Under the pieces are notes generated by a model. It was given only the letters and a program-made list of their open reading frames with translations, did not search any database and was not told the origin of the DNA. A stretch of 64,000 nt of DNA, taken from positions 124,280 to 188,279 of the forward strand of contig VWZP01002215.1 in NCBI GenBank assembly GCA_013396995.1. Direction: 5' to 3'. Shown one piece after another: positions 1 to 13,418 of the stretch. A program made the translations under genes and the position numbers. Position 1 is the stretch's first letter, and the number at the start of each line of letters is the position of its first letter. Source of the DNA: Dicaeum eximium. Lineage: Eukaryota; Chordata; Aves; Passeriformes; Dicaeidae.

Positions 1-3000
1 TTTGCTCATTGGTCACAGGGTGCACGATTTATTATGGTTGAACGGTCCTCATTTGAGTGGAAAGGATGCAACGGTTAGGAAAAAATATCTGTAAGATGAG
101 ATGTACAGTTAACTTCAGATAGTTCTGGACATGGTTGTACAAAACTGCACACTTTGAGCCAACAGTTATAAAAGCCAATTAGTTAACAGTTTACAGATAA
201 CTAACTTAATGGCTATAGTCAACTCATAAAGCACATGTCTACACGGTGTTTTCTGCTGCCTGCCACAGCAGGAGCCACTGAACTGGGTGTTCCTTGCCAG
301 CTTGCATCTCTAATGCTGCTGATCTACATCTCTACTAGTATCAAGGGAACCACTCACATCCTAATGTCTCAAGCTGTTCCATGTCTCGGTGCCCACACAG
401 GGCAGACCTCTCGTGTCTGTGCTCACCAGCCACCTGCCTCGTGCACTTTATACATCACTGGACTAGCTAACACCGATGCTTCCGACTCTTGTCCTTTCTA
501 GTCCTACAGAAGATCCTGGACTGAGGTTGGAATCCCCTGTGGTGTCCTCAGAGGCAGAAAATATTTCGTCTCTATAAAGCCAGGACCGGCACCTTCTGTG
601 TCCCATAGGCATCTCCTTTCTGGCTGAGAATGAACAGGACAGTAAAGATTAGGGCCAAATCCTGACGTGGCTGCTCTCTGGCATGCAGAACTTAAGTTTT
701 TTAGCACACTGTTTGGTGATTCTCATAAGGATTGAGGGCATCTCAGGGCATTCCTGAGATCACAATGTTCTCAGAAACTTTTGGGATTGTTTCAGAGGGA
801 GAGAGAGAATTACACTTGGTAATTCATGTTTGTACACTGTCAAGGAGTGCTCAACTACAAAAATTTCCTCCAAGCAGTTTTGAGTAAGTCTGAGGTGGAT
901 CTAACTTCACTGTCTCTGACTACATCTGGTGGGCAAAAGAAGAGAGAGGAAGAAAGAGAAAAAAAATTTGCTAGATTGACAAGCTAGAAGTACTCGTGGA
1001 CTGGTGTTCAAGGAACAGATTTGCAGCCTTTTATGTTTCACAAAAGTTGCACTTCAGAAGTGTCTGTCTGTAGTGTTTATTACATATTGGTACATGGAAA
1101 ATAAATTTCAGAGAACAATTTCTCTAAATTTCCAAGTGTCTAAGCCTAGCTTCTGTACTATTGACTCTATTACTATTGACTCTATTATCTTAGAAAATTT
1201 TTATATTAATTGAATTATTTGAAGTCTTAATCTTGCTGTTGTGTTTTGCAAGAGGGAAAGTTTGGCATTTGTAGAATCATTCAAGAAAATACTGGGATTC
1301 AAGACAACTTTATTTCTTTTAGATGTTTTGGCTTTTGGTGGTTTTTTTTTTCTTGTCAAGGTTTCTATTGTTTGTTTGACAAGCCCTTTATTGGAATATT
1401 TCCAAAATCAAAGGACTCAGTTCTTTAGTTTCATATTCCAGTGAATTTTTAAATGTTTGTCTTTAAATCTGCATTTGTTGAGAAGTATAGTTATTTTATT
1501 TGTTTGGCTTTTGTTTATGTTCTCATTATAATGCAGAAATGGGTAAAAGAAATATGGCCTACATGAGAGAGACAGTAAGAAATATTTCCAGTACATAGAA
1601 CTTATAAGACACAAACCTCAAAATATTTGTTTAAAAAAAACAGTTTTAAAAAATATCTCTCCAGACAAACTGGTTAAACATTTATTTGAAGTGAATCTTT
1701 TAAAGTACCAAAGGTTTGTCTTCACAAGTGAACATTTTTAGCTAAAAAATTTGTAAAGATGAGAAAGATAAGGGGGTCCTCCACTCATTTGCCTGAAACT
1801 TGAGTTGATTAAACAGTGCAGAAATGCACTTTTTTGGGGGAAGATGTGATGTTTTTACTAGGCTGTCACTTATTAACACCCAAGTACATTTCTACCTTGA
1901 AGGATAATATGCCATTGTGATTTTTTTGTTCAATGTGATCATCAAAACATAATTTTTGGTAACTGACAGGGAAGATAAATGGAGGATATGAAAAGCAGAT
2001 GACTAAACTACATAGTCTTAATTTTTATTGCCTGAATCTCTTTCCATAGTTAATATAAATATAAGTATAAATAGAAATATATTATATTTACATTACCAAT
2101 GCAAATATATTACATTGGTATGTTTTGCAGTTAAATAAACAATCAGTCAAAGCCCTTGAGGACTTATTTAAATAGAAATATGTGATGTGGATTTAGTAGA
2201 GTAGAAATCCAAGGTCTGTGTAATTTAGAACCTTGTGTAATTTTCCCTTTGGTAAATCACACGTGGTCTCCCTCACAGCAGTGACCTTCGTTAGATTTTG
2301 ATATGGCAGTAACTGTAGGCATAAATCATAATAAACTCCATGTTACATCCTTTCTAGCAAATAAAATTTCACAGTCTACACTAACTTCATCATAAACTCA
2401 TTTTTCGAGCAATCATTACATTAATAATTCATCAATTGATTCTCTTTGTCAATACATTACTATTAATACAAGAAAGTAAATTGCAATATGAATTACAGAC
2501 TAGAAGGCTGGGTTCTCTTCATACATTTGAGAAATCCTTTTGTAGGTGCTTCTCTTTGTTCTGCTCTTTGTTGATACACATTGAAGGGATTAGGAATTCT
2601 GGCTGTCATCTGGACAGCTTAATGGGTACCATTAGAACCATCAGAACAGACTGTACAACCATCAGAAGTTGTACAATCAGATTCTTCATTTCCTAAATGA
2701 TGTTTGTATTATTCACTAGAAACAAATTGCAGGAGGAGCCAAGTTGCAACAACTAATAGGCAGCACAGGCACAAGCACTGGAAGTCTTCAGGAAAAGATA
2801 TGCTGAAGTAGCACTGCCAGCAATAAAATGTCCACATAGATATATGTAAATCATACTACCCAGGGCCAAGCCTTGCTCCAAAAATTACTGTACCAAAATC
2901 AGCCTACCAAACTGCATTGTTCCACAGGTTAGAGCAAAACTAAGTAAGGAGACAATCAGCTTTTCTACTCCAGGATGTGACAGAGCAGACAGTGCTTCTC

Positions 3001-3058
3001 ATTATTCCATCTGTAGTTCTCTTCTTAAAAGCACACTAAGGTTTTACATCACCTGAGA

Positions 3059-3145
3059 TGTAGATCTTGGTGCAGATATTTTGTATACCATAATACCGGA
3101 TATTTGTAACTGTAGATCTTGGAGCAGATATTTTGAATACCATAA
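3059..3145. repeat. Tandem duplication, period 52
   Basis: A 35-base segment beginning TGTAGATCTTGG occurs at 3059-3093 and again at 3111-3145 with two mismatches, separated by a 17-base unrelated stretch. Confidence 0.85.
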
Positions 3146-3894
3146 AGACAATGGCAGTATGCCCTCCTCCTGTGGAACTGCTATCAAGTTGATCTGGTCC
3201 AGGATTCCATTTCAGAAGATGATTTCACAACATTGAATTAAATCAAGATTTCTACTCACAGGTTTTTCAACAGATTTAGGTATTTGTTGGAGCCTGGTAC
3301 CTATTATGCTATTTTCCCTGAAAATTTACAGCTGTCATATTACTCAAAGGATGGAAAATGCAGTAGTCAGACATAACCAGTTAGTATCAAAAGAAAAACA
3401 AAACTATATTTTATTTCATAATTTTGTATATGAATACTCTGAGGTTTTCCTTTTGGTTTTCTTGTTGGTTTTCTGTTGTTGTTGTTGCTGTTGTTGGTTT
3501 TAATTTGCATTTAACAAGGTTACTTAAGTCAAAAGAATAGTTATGTGCTTGTTCTTACTGGCAGTAGAGTGTGAGGTAGCCACTTTTTGTCTGTATGATT
3601 TTTCTGATCTGTACAAATTGAGATATCCCTAGTTATTAAAATGGAAACTGATAAAAAAATAGCTATTTTTCAGAATTTTTCCAGCACTGTCTCTTCTCTT
3701 GAATGTAACCTTTCACAGAACTAAATAGTGGCAAGTTTGAAGCCACTTTTTAAAAGCATCTTGCTAAAATTAGCCTTATTTGGAGGGTGTGAATGAGAAC
3801 AGCGTGAAAGTTCCTATTCAGCAGGAGGAGTCATACCAAATGCATCAGAGTATTGTTGGGAGGAAGTACACCAAAGTCTCTTTCAAGCTGAATT

Positions 3895-4045
3895 AAAAAC
3901 AAAAAAAAAAATCCAGACAAACAGAAAACCCAAACAAAATCAAACCCAAACAAACAAACTAAAAACCCCACAAAACCAACCAACCAACCAAACAAACACC
4001 ACAGAAAAAAACCTCAAACACAAAAAAACCCCAAAAAACCACAAA
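3895..4045. repeat. A/C-rich low-complexity tract
   Basis: About 150 bases of almost only A and C (CAAA, CCAA and AACC words) on the + strand, ending 200 bases before a CR1 fragment. Confidence 0.9.
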
Positions 4046-4252
4046 AGTAACACTTAAGAATAGGAAATATGTTTCTGTTCTTGTTGGTGGATGACACATT
4101 GTATAAAACAGCTGCAAGCCTTAATTTCTCTGAACAATCCCCATCTCCTTCACCCTGAACTACTCTTTCCCTTCTAATGGAGGATTTTGTTTCTGCAATA
4201 AACTGAACTCACCCAAACTCAAGGAGCTTTAATTGAGAGGATTAAAGCATTA

Positions 4253-4352
4253 GAGAATCACAGAATCATGGAATATACTGCTTGGAAGGGACCCAAACGG
4301 ATCATCAAATTCCAATTCCTAACCCTGCACAGGGCATCCCAAAAATCTTCCC
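4253..4352 (-). mobile_element. CR1 LINE 3' end fragment
   Basis: The + strand starts with AATCACAGAATCATGG followed by TTGGAAGGGACC-like and GATCATC words and a CCCTGCACAGGGCATCCC-like segment, the reverse complement of an avian CR1 3' terminus. About 100 bases, diverged. Confidence 0.8.
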
Positions 4353-6289
4353 GGGGGTGTGCAACACTTTACAAAATTGAAACCTGAATAAAAGGCATTT
4401 CTTCTCTTTGAACAGGTTTCCAGTTAGTACATCTATTCAATGAATGAGGATTTCTGTGTTGACACCCTCAGTATTGCAATACATACAGTCTTTGTCACCT
4501 TTTTACTATCAGGTTTAACATAAATACCAGCAAGTGCTCAGTATCTGAACCTCATTCTTTAGTCTTTGCATGACTTGAGTTGGAAGGACAGTGAACTTCT
4601 CATTGTGTCCTTGTGATGTAGGGGTCAAGGGGTCAGCAAAACTCTTTTGCTTCTGTTGTCACTCCAATGCTCTCTCCTTTTTAAAAAGGAAAAGGAAAAC
4701 AACTAACTTGCAGCAAATGCATCCATGACACAGTTCACATGAACCCACTTTAGGCCCAGAACTTTGGAGCAGATTTGGAAAACTCCACAGGTACTCAATG
4801 CAGGCTGGAGGGAACCATTCAGTGCATCTACACTGCACTGCTGCTCTGATTGCTGCTCTGAAAGAGACAAGAGAGGAGAACTAACTAACTTAGTTCTAAC
4901 TAGCTAAGTTAGAAGCCTGTGAATGTTATGTCTAGTGTAAGAGGAGTAACATCAATCCATCTCTCTGACACTGCTGAATCATAGTCCTGTCAAAGAATTC
5001 TGATAACAGGCTGGGCAAGACAGCATCGAATTCAGTGGGAAGCTGCTTATGCAAGCTGAAGTGACAATGATAGTCTGAGCCACTTTTGGATGACCTTCAC
5101 CACTTTCTGATTCCTCTGAGAGGAGCTGGCTCCCACATTGCACTGCCAGATCCATTCCCACTCCCATATGTGATCATCAGTCCCTGTGGACAAGAAGACT
5201 GACACAGCTTGTAGAGGCTAACTATTAATGTGCAGTAACACTTCTGGCTTCCATACTGGGCATGGGAAAGTCCACACTGCATGGTCTGATGTGTTGGAAA
5301 TGTGCCTAGCAATACAGAAAGCCTAAATTTTTTGTTAGTTTTTTTATTCTATTCCATTTTTCAGCATTCCTGATTTTTCTGGCAAATTTCTATGTACTCT
5401 GATGGCTTATTTTTCCCACAAAACTGGAGAGTTATAAAAAGTGTAATAGTCAGGAACTGTACCTTGTCTGACTTTTAAAGGCAGTCAATTTTCCTTACTA
5501 ACATCTCAAGGCAGGGAATATGGCAATGGGATTAAGGGCAGGGGATGGAGTGAAGAGAGAGAGAGAGAGAAGTTTTCCGGAAGTTTTTGGCTGCTGCAAA
5601 GAGAAAGTGAGAGTCCCACCTGAACAACATGCTGCAATGTCAGCACAATATCTACTAGAGACCAGGGAATCTGACATGAGAGGGTGTGGGAGAAATCCAA
5701 GATCCCTCTTTTTGAACCCAGTTACTTTAGTAAACCAAGCAATATGCATTTTCTTTCTTTCGACTGCAGCTAGTTTCCCTTTCACTTGTGTGGTGTCGGA
5801 GTTAAAACTTAATGGTTTCACTATGAAATCCTGTTTCTTTTTCACTTTCCTCTACTTGGGCCTTCTGTAATGTTCTCTTACTAAATGCCTGAAGCTCTGT
5901 CATATTGAAGTTTCAGTATGAACAGTTTGACTCTTCTTTGATTGTTTTAGCATGGACTCACAATTTCTCCTTTTAAGCAATCGTGTCTGAATTATCCCCC
6001 TTGTCTTAATATTCTCCTACTTGAAGAAAAGACTTAATCACCTTCCATTTTTCATACTTCCATGAGCTAGCTGTTTAAAATACATGAAAAATTTTCTATA
6101 AATCTGAAATTGCATGTAAAAAGATTAAATCAGCTTCTTGAAGCTGTAGTTCAGACACAAAAAAAGCCAACACAATCCTGGTTTGAATGCAGGAGGAATT
6201 AGTGTCCTCTAGCCAGCATAGAGGACTGGGTAAGCTCCTGTATGAAAGAGTCTACAATGTTTTTCATCCATATTCAAGAAATAGGAACT

Positions 6290-6680
6290 AACTTTGAATG
6301 GATGTAAGAAAAGGCAATTAGCTTGATCAAGGATATGAAGAACCTATTACACAAGAGAAGACTGAAAGATTTTTGCTTATTGAGCCTGGCAAAATAAAAT
6401 CAGAGAGAGAATATGGTAACTTCCTGAAAGCATGTTTGAGAAGGAAAGAGAGAGGGAAGGTTATTCCAGAGGATAGTACTGACACTCTAAAATAGAATAA
6501 AAATATAAATTGTCTGTGGGTTCCCTTGAGGATGAAACAGGGATATCTCCTAACATCAAAGCAGTGAGGCTCTGAAATTCTCTTCTAGAGAGATGACTCG
6601 GAGCTTTTGTACTTCAGTAACCAAAAAACTGCTTATATGACTGGTTATGATGAGTCATTCTGTTCTAGCACGTAGGCTGA
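6290..6680 (+). mobile_element. Old, degenerate CR1 LINE fragment
   Basis: Contains diverged CR1 words in the forward orientation: ATCAAGGATATGAAGAACCT, then GAAGACTGAAAG, TTGAGCCTGG and later GTTCCCTTGAGGATGAAACA. It has many substitutions; boundaries are approximate. Confidence 0.5.
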
Positions 6681-7384
6681 AGCATCTATCTTGAACACAG
6701 ATTCTCAGTTTTGTGAAATTTGCATGATTCAGAATTTCTTAGGAAAAGACTAAGTCATAAGTTACGGGGAGAGAGCTGCACCTTTTCTGACCTTTACATT
6801 CACAGACGTTTACTGTGTGAACTATAATAGCTGCAAGACTACAAACTGCACCATAGCTGTTGCCATTAGCTTTAGCACTAGAAATCTCCTATTTTTAAGC
6901 AAACTGCATACCACAAAACTTGGGGCTGGAAGGTCTTCAATACCAGGATTAATAGGTCATGTTCTATATTACTTCTGACAGTGAGCAGTGATGAACAAAT
7001 TACCCTGCAAAGAACTGCTTTTAGACCAGTACAGTGTGTCCAACAGGTGCTTGCAGGGTGTTAATTTCTATGTCTTATAAAGCATTTAGAGCCAGCCTGT
7101 TAATCCTCATAGTTATGGTGTTGTAGTAACAAGCTGAGTTCAGCTCTGTGTTGGATATCTTGCTTCTTTGGGTCATACCAACGCAACCTCTTTTTCCTGC
7201 ACTCTTTTTAATTGGGAAATAAATCAAACCCATGAGTTCTCATTCTTATAAAAAGCATACATAAAAAATAAAAGAGCAAATTTGTCTCTAAATCATTGTG
7301 CTTAGGCCTGATCTTTCCTGGACAACATAACAAACATAGAGAGTGTTCTCCAAAACTACTTTAGTAATTAAAATATATCCACCC

Positions 7385-7700
7385 TTTCAGAAATACAAAG
7401 GGCTGAAGGGGATCTTCTGGATATCATGAAGCTGTTTTGAACTATTCCCCTACATGATCTTCTTCATAAATCAGCCAGCTCCATTTTGAGACCAGTTCCT
7501 GTATTTCCCCTCTCCACATATACCACTGCAAAAATTTAGATATTGACTCATCTCAGCCAAATGTATTCATGGGCTTCTTGTGCCAACATCTTGTGCCAAC
7601 ATCTTCTTTTGCCAACCTAAACAATTCTTCTCTCTTCCCAAAACTTAGCCTTTTAAATATAGGCTGCAACCATATCTCCTACCAGTCCTGTATTTGCTGT
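7385..7700 (-). mobile_element. Possible ancient CR1-like remnant
   Basis: Weak match to the reverse complement of CR1/L3-type 3' regions: AGGGCTGAAGGGGATCTTCT near the left end and GCAACCATATCTCCTACCAG near the right. Includes a 13-base tandem duplication (near 7,580-7,605). Low certainty. Confidence 0.3.
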
Positions 7701-9888
7701 GATAAAAACTTCCATTTTTGAAGGTTTGCACTGCAGATTTCAGTATAATATATACACATCTCAAGCAGGATATGATGAAGGCATTGTCTTGTGACAGCTG
7801 GCAGTTCTTTGACAAGATTTTTCTTTGCCATTTCCATGTATTTAGTAAGCTTGCTCTATGGTGTCTTGTGCATCAGCATTTTAACAAATGTAAACATCAG
7901 CCAAAGAACAAGAAATTATAGTGCAGACTTAGATATATACAAATGTATAATGCAAATACTCATTCACATTTAAAGTCACGATTCACTGCTTTCTATGTGG
8001 TAAATTGTTTACTCCTCCTACATAAGTGTCTACAGGCAGGACTCAGGTACATATGTGGGTGGCTAGAGGGGATAAAGTATAATTATTGATGACATGAGAA
8101 AAATAAAGTCTTCTATCATGGGTTGCTCAGTTAAGCCCAGCACATTTCAGGTATCAAAAGAAGAAAATAATGATATTGCATGACTCATATTTTTTATTCA
8201 AGAAAATGAATAGCAGTGTACAGAAAGGCAGTGGATACAAATCCATCATATGAATAATACCCTAGATTTAATACCCTAGAATCCTTTGGTGGGGTCGAAG
8301 AATTTTTCAGGATAAATTTTCAATGATCATGTCATCTCTTATTGATAAATAGTAACTGCAGGAGTGGAACAATACAACCATTTTTTGGTACCTTCTATTG
8401 CATTGAAGAAGAAAAAGTGAACAAAAAGGTCAAATGCAAAATCCAGTGGCAGTTATAGGATGTTATCTATGTGGTAGTTTTCTTTGAAGAAAAAAACTAG
8501 AAGAGCAAACATTCTAAATCATGAAGAAAAATTCTGTGCAATACACAAAATTTGCATTCTTCCTTACCACTTAAGAATTTAGCTTCATCTCATCAAAAAG
8601 CTACAAACATGTCATTTTCATCAGCTTTGGAGTACATAAATGCATAATGTATACTTAGTTATAAAGTATACACATCAAAACACTGATGAGCAAAGACATA
8701 TGCAATGTACCTAGTCATAAAATCTGTGGCATCTCTGTAGTCAATTACAAGCCCCAGTTGTAAACATTATTTTCCTCAGAGACTATTTCAGTGATTAATG
8801 AATGCTGTTGTTATGCAGAGATGGAGCAGAGTGTGCTGACATTATGGTTTCCCCAGTGGTATAACTAGGACTAAATGATTCAGAGAACTTCCTTCTCACT
8901 ATGCTACGCAGAGCTGAACTTAAAATGTGTCACTTCTTTTTCTCATACTCCTTCTTTTCCAAGGGCAGAAGGGCTGTTTAAGTCTTCCACATCTGGTTGC
9001 TCTTTCCCACCCTTTTCTGTGGGAAGCTCTTCCCTTACATCTTTGACCACAAAGAAGAGGAAGAATAGCTGTTTGAAGGACTGCACAGCAACCCAAAGGT
9101 CAGTGAAATCTTCCTGGGAAAGCTGATTAAAAGTATTACTTTATTATCAAAAGTGATTTTTAAAAAATTTTAGTCAGTTTTCTGAGCAGCAGAGACATGC
9201 TGAACCACAGAAACTGATTTAGGAGAGCTGGAGGTTGTGATGAGCAGGAGCTCAAGGATACAGAGTAAAACTGCTGAACTGAAACTAAAATGTGTGGTGA
9301 ACATCAAAGTCATAGACTGTTAATTAATTAAAGACCAGTGTCATTGATGTAGAATTGCCTTTGGCATTAACTATCTGACTGAAACATGTAGAGCAGCTCA
9401 TGTTTCTCATGATGTGTCTACAGTACACAGCTGGCATGGAGTGCTAAAGTGCCTCCAGACTTTTGGAGAACCAAGTACACGTCAGGAAAAATATAATAGC
9501 AGAGACACAAAGCTGTACATAAAAAACTATGAGAATCCAGAATCAAAAACTTGTTAAAATATAACCTTAGCATCTTTTAAACAGAAACATGCAAACCTTT
9601 ACACAGATGTTTGTTCTCAAGTGTGAACCTTTTTTCAGGAATCCCAGAAGCTCAATGAGACTGCATTCGCATCTGGTTATTCTTATTCAAGCTTTCTTTA
9701 TAAATCACAGGCAAGGTACTTTCTTCCCTCTAAACTGGAAGTTTGGATTATTCAAGACAGCTGAGTGTCTGAGGACATTAAGTCATACAGTCTATGTGTT
9801 CTGTTGATGCTGGGAAAGAAGTTTATGGTTCAGAAGCTATTCTGAGCTTGCAGTACTGATGACAGTAACAGTACCCAACAGCAACCAC

Positions 9889-9890
9889 AT

Positions 9891-9937
<47 letters not shown>

Positions 9938-9940
9938 TTT
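9889..9940. repeat. (TTTA)n tetranucleotide microsatellite
   Basis: About 13 uninterrupted TTTA units; likely length-polymorphic. Confidence 0.97.
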
Positions 9941-12697
9941 TGCAGGACCATATTTAAGCCTTAGCATTTCAATTCTGCTGCAACATATTGTAGTTCTCTT
10001 TCTGCTTCTCCCCATTCCAGACAAGCCTGCATTGGCAGATACTAATTTTGTGCAGAACTGAGTAATGCATGTGATGCATAAATGCATATGTAGCACATAC
10101 AATTTCTGATTTTAACAAGCAGCTCTACATAGATCAGATTGAAAAATCTGATTGTAGCTGTTTCATGTTTTAGAGAGAGTCATAAACCAAAATCACTACC
10201 CCAACTTAATTTAAGAGATTACCTCCTTAATTTCTCTCAGACAAATTAGAGTGTCAATCCAATGCACAGGTCATGTGGAAAAGTAGGAGAGATGAAAAGA
10301 AGCCAATCCTCACAATCCCATAAGGCACATTTCTTTCTCTAAATGGGCCCAAACTCATGCTGCTGGTTCAGCTTCAGCAGGTCACCTAATACTGTCTTAC
10401 TGAGGCCACTCATGTGACTCATTATGGCTAATCAAACCCTAAGTACTTAAGCAAATTCTGATCCCAGAAGAGACTGTGCTGAGCCTGCATACAGAGACTG
10501 CTGAAAACTGAAACAAAAAGTATGTTTTCTTTGCTGATGAGGTTGGGCAAGCTTCTTGGCATGTTCCTTCTACTTTTAAAAGTTTCATTGACATGGGCTG
10601 AGTTGCTCAATGCCTGAGACTTGCCACAGATTGCTGGAGGTAGCTATTAGTTACCTCAGTGTTGTTCCCTGGAAAAGAGATGATTGCAGCTTTCCTGCCA
10701 CTCCCCCTTACACTCCCCTTGGTACACCCCCTTGAAGTCTCAAATGGCAAGCCTGCTTTAGGCAGTTGAGGATCAAGACCTGCTAGAAATTTTTTCCTAC
10801 TGGTGAAAAGCAATAATTCATTTTTGACTCTACACAGACAAGCTCTCTAAAGAAAATAAATCCCCAACTGTTAAAAATTGTCATCCAGTGTTCATGTAAA
10901 TATTCTTTTAACTCTTCATACTTCTTTTTTCTCTACAAATGGGTAATTAATTACTTACAGATATACACAACTTTTCCATTATTTATTTAAATGACATTTT
11001 ATTATTGTTCAGCCTAACAAAATACAGCGGTTTTTATTTATTAATGCAGATTAAAAATACTTCTTGGTTTTTTTTTTCCTGTGTAAACTTTTTCCCCTCT
11101 GTGTTTGTATTTTAAAAGTTTAAAGGACAATCTATCCTGCGTAATAAAGGTTCTTAGTTATCTAATGGTTAAATGTAGTCCAGGCAGCCAAAACATGAAC
11201 CTTCTGCTCTGCTATGTAATTCTGCCATGGCCATATCAACATTAACCTATTTGCAAGGAAGAGTGCCTTAATTTTAATGGCATTTACATTCCTCAAAGAA
11301 CCACTGTCTATGAATAAATTTGCCATGAGCTGGGTGGTGAAGAGAGAGGAGTCTAGAGCTTAGCCTACTCCCCCCAGGTCATCAGCCAGCACACCTCACA
11401 AGTACCTCTTTCCACTTCAAGAGATTAAATTTACTATATGTTCATTAAGTGTACTAGTACTATTTCTTCAACATTTCCTCCTGTCAACAGGACACACAGG
11501 ACAATAAATACTCAGAACAGAAACAATTAAATAGAAAAACACAGTGAAAAACAGGCAGGTGAAAGTAACACATTAGCAGAGGATAATACTAGAATTTTCA
11601 AAATGAGAATGCAGTCAGGTTTCAATTGCTTCACTCAGATAGAAGATGAAGAGAGAGGGAAAGAAAGAGGATGAGTAATTTTTTTTATTTTGTTTTGTAC
11701 ACATGATAAAAATTTCCTTGCATTTATCAGCTAAAGAATGTGGTGGAGAATAGTAGTTTAATATTCATGCAATAAAAGCACATACAGTACAGCAAGAATA
11801 TACTGGGTTACTGGAAATTTCACAAAAATAATTTTCTATCACAGATTTGGTGAGACTAAGTTATTCTGTTGTGCTTCAGCAGGTCACCTAATACTGTCTC
11901 TCTAATTAATTTCTTAAATCTCACATCTGACTTCTCACACATAATGTTATATATAGAGAGCATTTAGTGAAACATTTGTGTGTACAAATCCAGTTACTTG
12001 AAAATTACCCTTCAACAGTATTCAGAAGACTTTATGTACCACATACATAATTTCCTGATATGATTGGAATATTTAGTCAGAACTGTTGTTCTGCACACAT
12101 GGCAAGGGCAAAGGCAAATAACTTTCTGATTGCCAACATTTTGGTTAAATAGACTGCCCCTTAGTTACAAGATTTCTCCCAATAGCTGATGTGTATTCTG
12201 AAAAAATCTTCACTGTATTGCTTACCTTACTGATGTAGCTATTTCTTAGTAGGCTGATGACACTGTACCTGAAATGTTCAAAAAATGAAAGATGGAAAAT
12301 TGTAATGAGAATTTAAATGTAAAAGGAGTCCAGCCACAAGGGAACACAACATGATTGTTCAGCAGAATGGTCTGTGATAATTTTTCTGCAAACAAACAGA
12401 GAATAATTTAAATTTTAGCCATAAATTCAGTTATGAAGTGCTAAGTCACTAATCAGTCACTCCCCCAAATATGTTTCTTCTCTTCTTGTCTTGTCAGATT
12501 GGCCCTCTATATGATCTTCTTCTGCAAGAAGAAAGAGACTCACAGAATGAGAACTTGATCAGCGTTATAGATGTCTGACTTCCTTCAGATTTACAGTTCT
12601 AAAAGAGAACTCTCCCTGTTGAAGGAGAAAGGCAAAACCTAGCCAAGTTAAAGATGGAATTTGAGCTACTTTTGAAAGGAAGTTCCTGAAAGTAGGG

Positions 12698-12770
12698 ATG
12701 CATGTATGTGGGTATATGCATATATAATATACATATTTACATATACATACACACACCCACCCTATATATA
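12698..12770. repeat. TA/CA-rich simple repeat
   Basis: Irregular run of ATAC, ATGC, ACAC and TATA words, adjacent to the CR1 copy that starts at 12,849. Confidence 0.75.
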
Positions 12771-12848
12771 GAGACAGAATATCATAAAAAAGAGACAAGC
12801 AGATCCATAGCCAAAGTTTGTAAAGGTATGTCCAAGGATTTTATGTAT

Positions 12849-13418
12849 TCATAGAATCACACAGAGTATTCTGAGCTGCAAGGGACCCACTAGGATCATC
12901 ACAGTCTGGTTCTGCACAAGACATCTCCAAGAGTCACACCCTGTGCCTGAGAGCATTGTCCAAATGCATCTTGAACTCAGACAGCCCAGAGCTGTGACCA
13001 CTTCCCTGGGGAGCCTGTTCCAGTGCCCAACCACCCTCTGGGTCAAATTTTTTTCCAAATGTCTAACCTAAACCTTCCTTGGCACAATTTCAGGCCATTC
13101 TATTGGTCCTGTTGGGTCACCAGAAAGAATAGGTCAGAACCTGCCCCTCCTCTATCCCTCATAAGGATGTTGAAGATTGCTGTGACATCCCCTCTCAGTC
13201 TCCTCCAGGCTGAACAGACCAAATTACCTCACCCTCTCCTCATATGTCTTTTCCTCTTGACCCTTCACCATCTTTGTAGGCCTCCTTTGGACACTCTAAT
13301 AGCTTTATATTATTTTTATATTCTGGTGCCCAAAATTGCACACAATATTCTATGCGAGGCTGCAGCAGCATGGGGCAGAGTGGGATAATCACCTCCCTGA
13401 ACCAGCTGGGCAATTCAG
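12849..13418 (-). mobile_element. CR1 LINE fragment, about 570 bases
   Basis: The longest CR1 copy here. The + strand reads from CATAGAATCAC through CTGGGGAGCCTGTTCCAGTG, then CCCCTCTCAGTCTCCTCCAG and AGGCTGAACAGACC, to ATAATCACCTCCCTGAACC, all reverse-complement CR1 3' landmarks in the right order. The 121-codon frame inside it is antisense to the element and not a gene. Confidence 0.92.

Noticed and set aside
5498..5870. Overlapping 115- and 116-codon frames on both strands
   Set aside because: Mirror frames of the same stretch with a GA-repeat segment; no recognisable protein.
13023..13388. 121-codon + strand frame
   Set aside because: Lies entirely inside the reverse-oriented CR1 fragment, antisense to the element.
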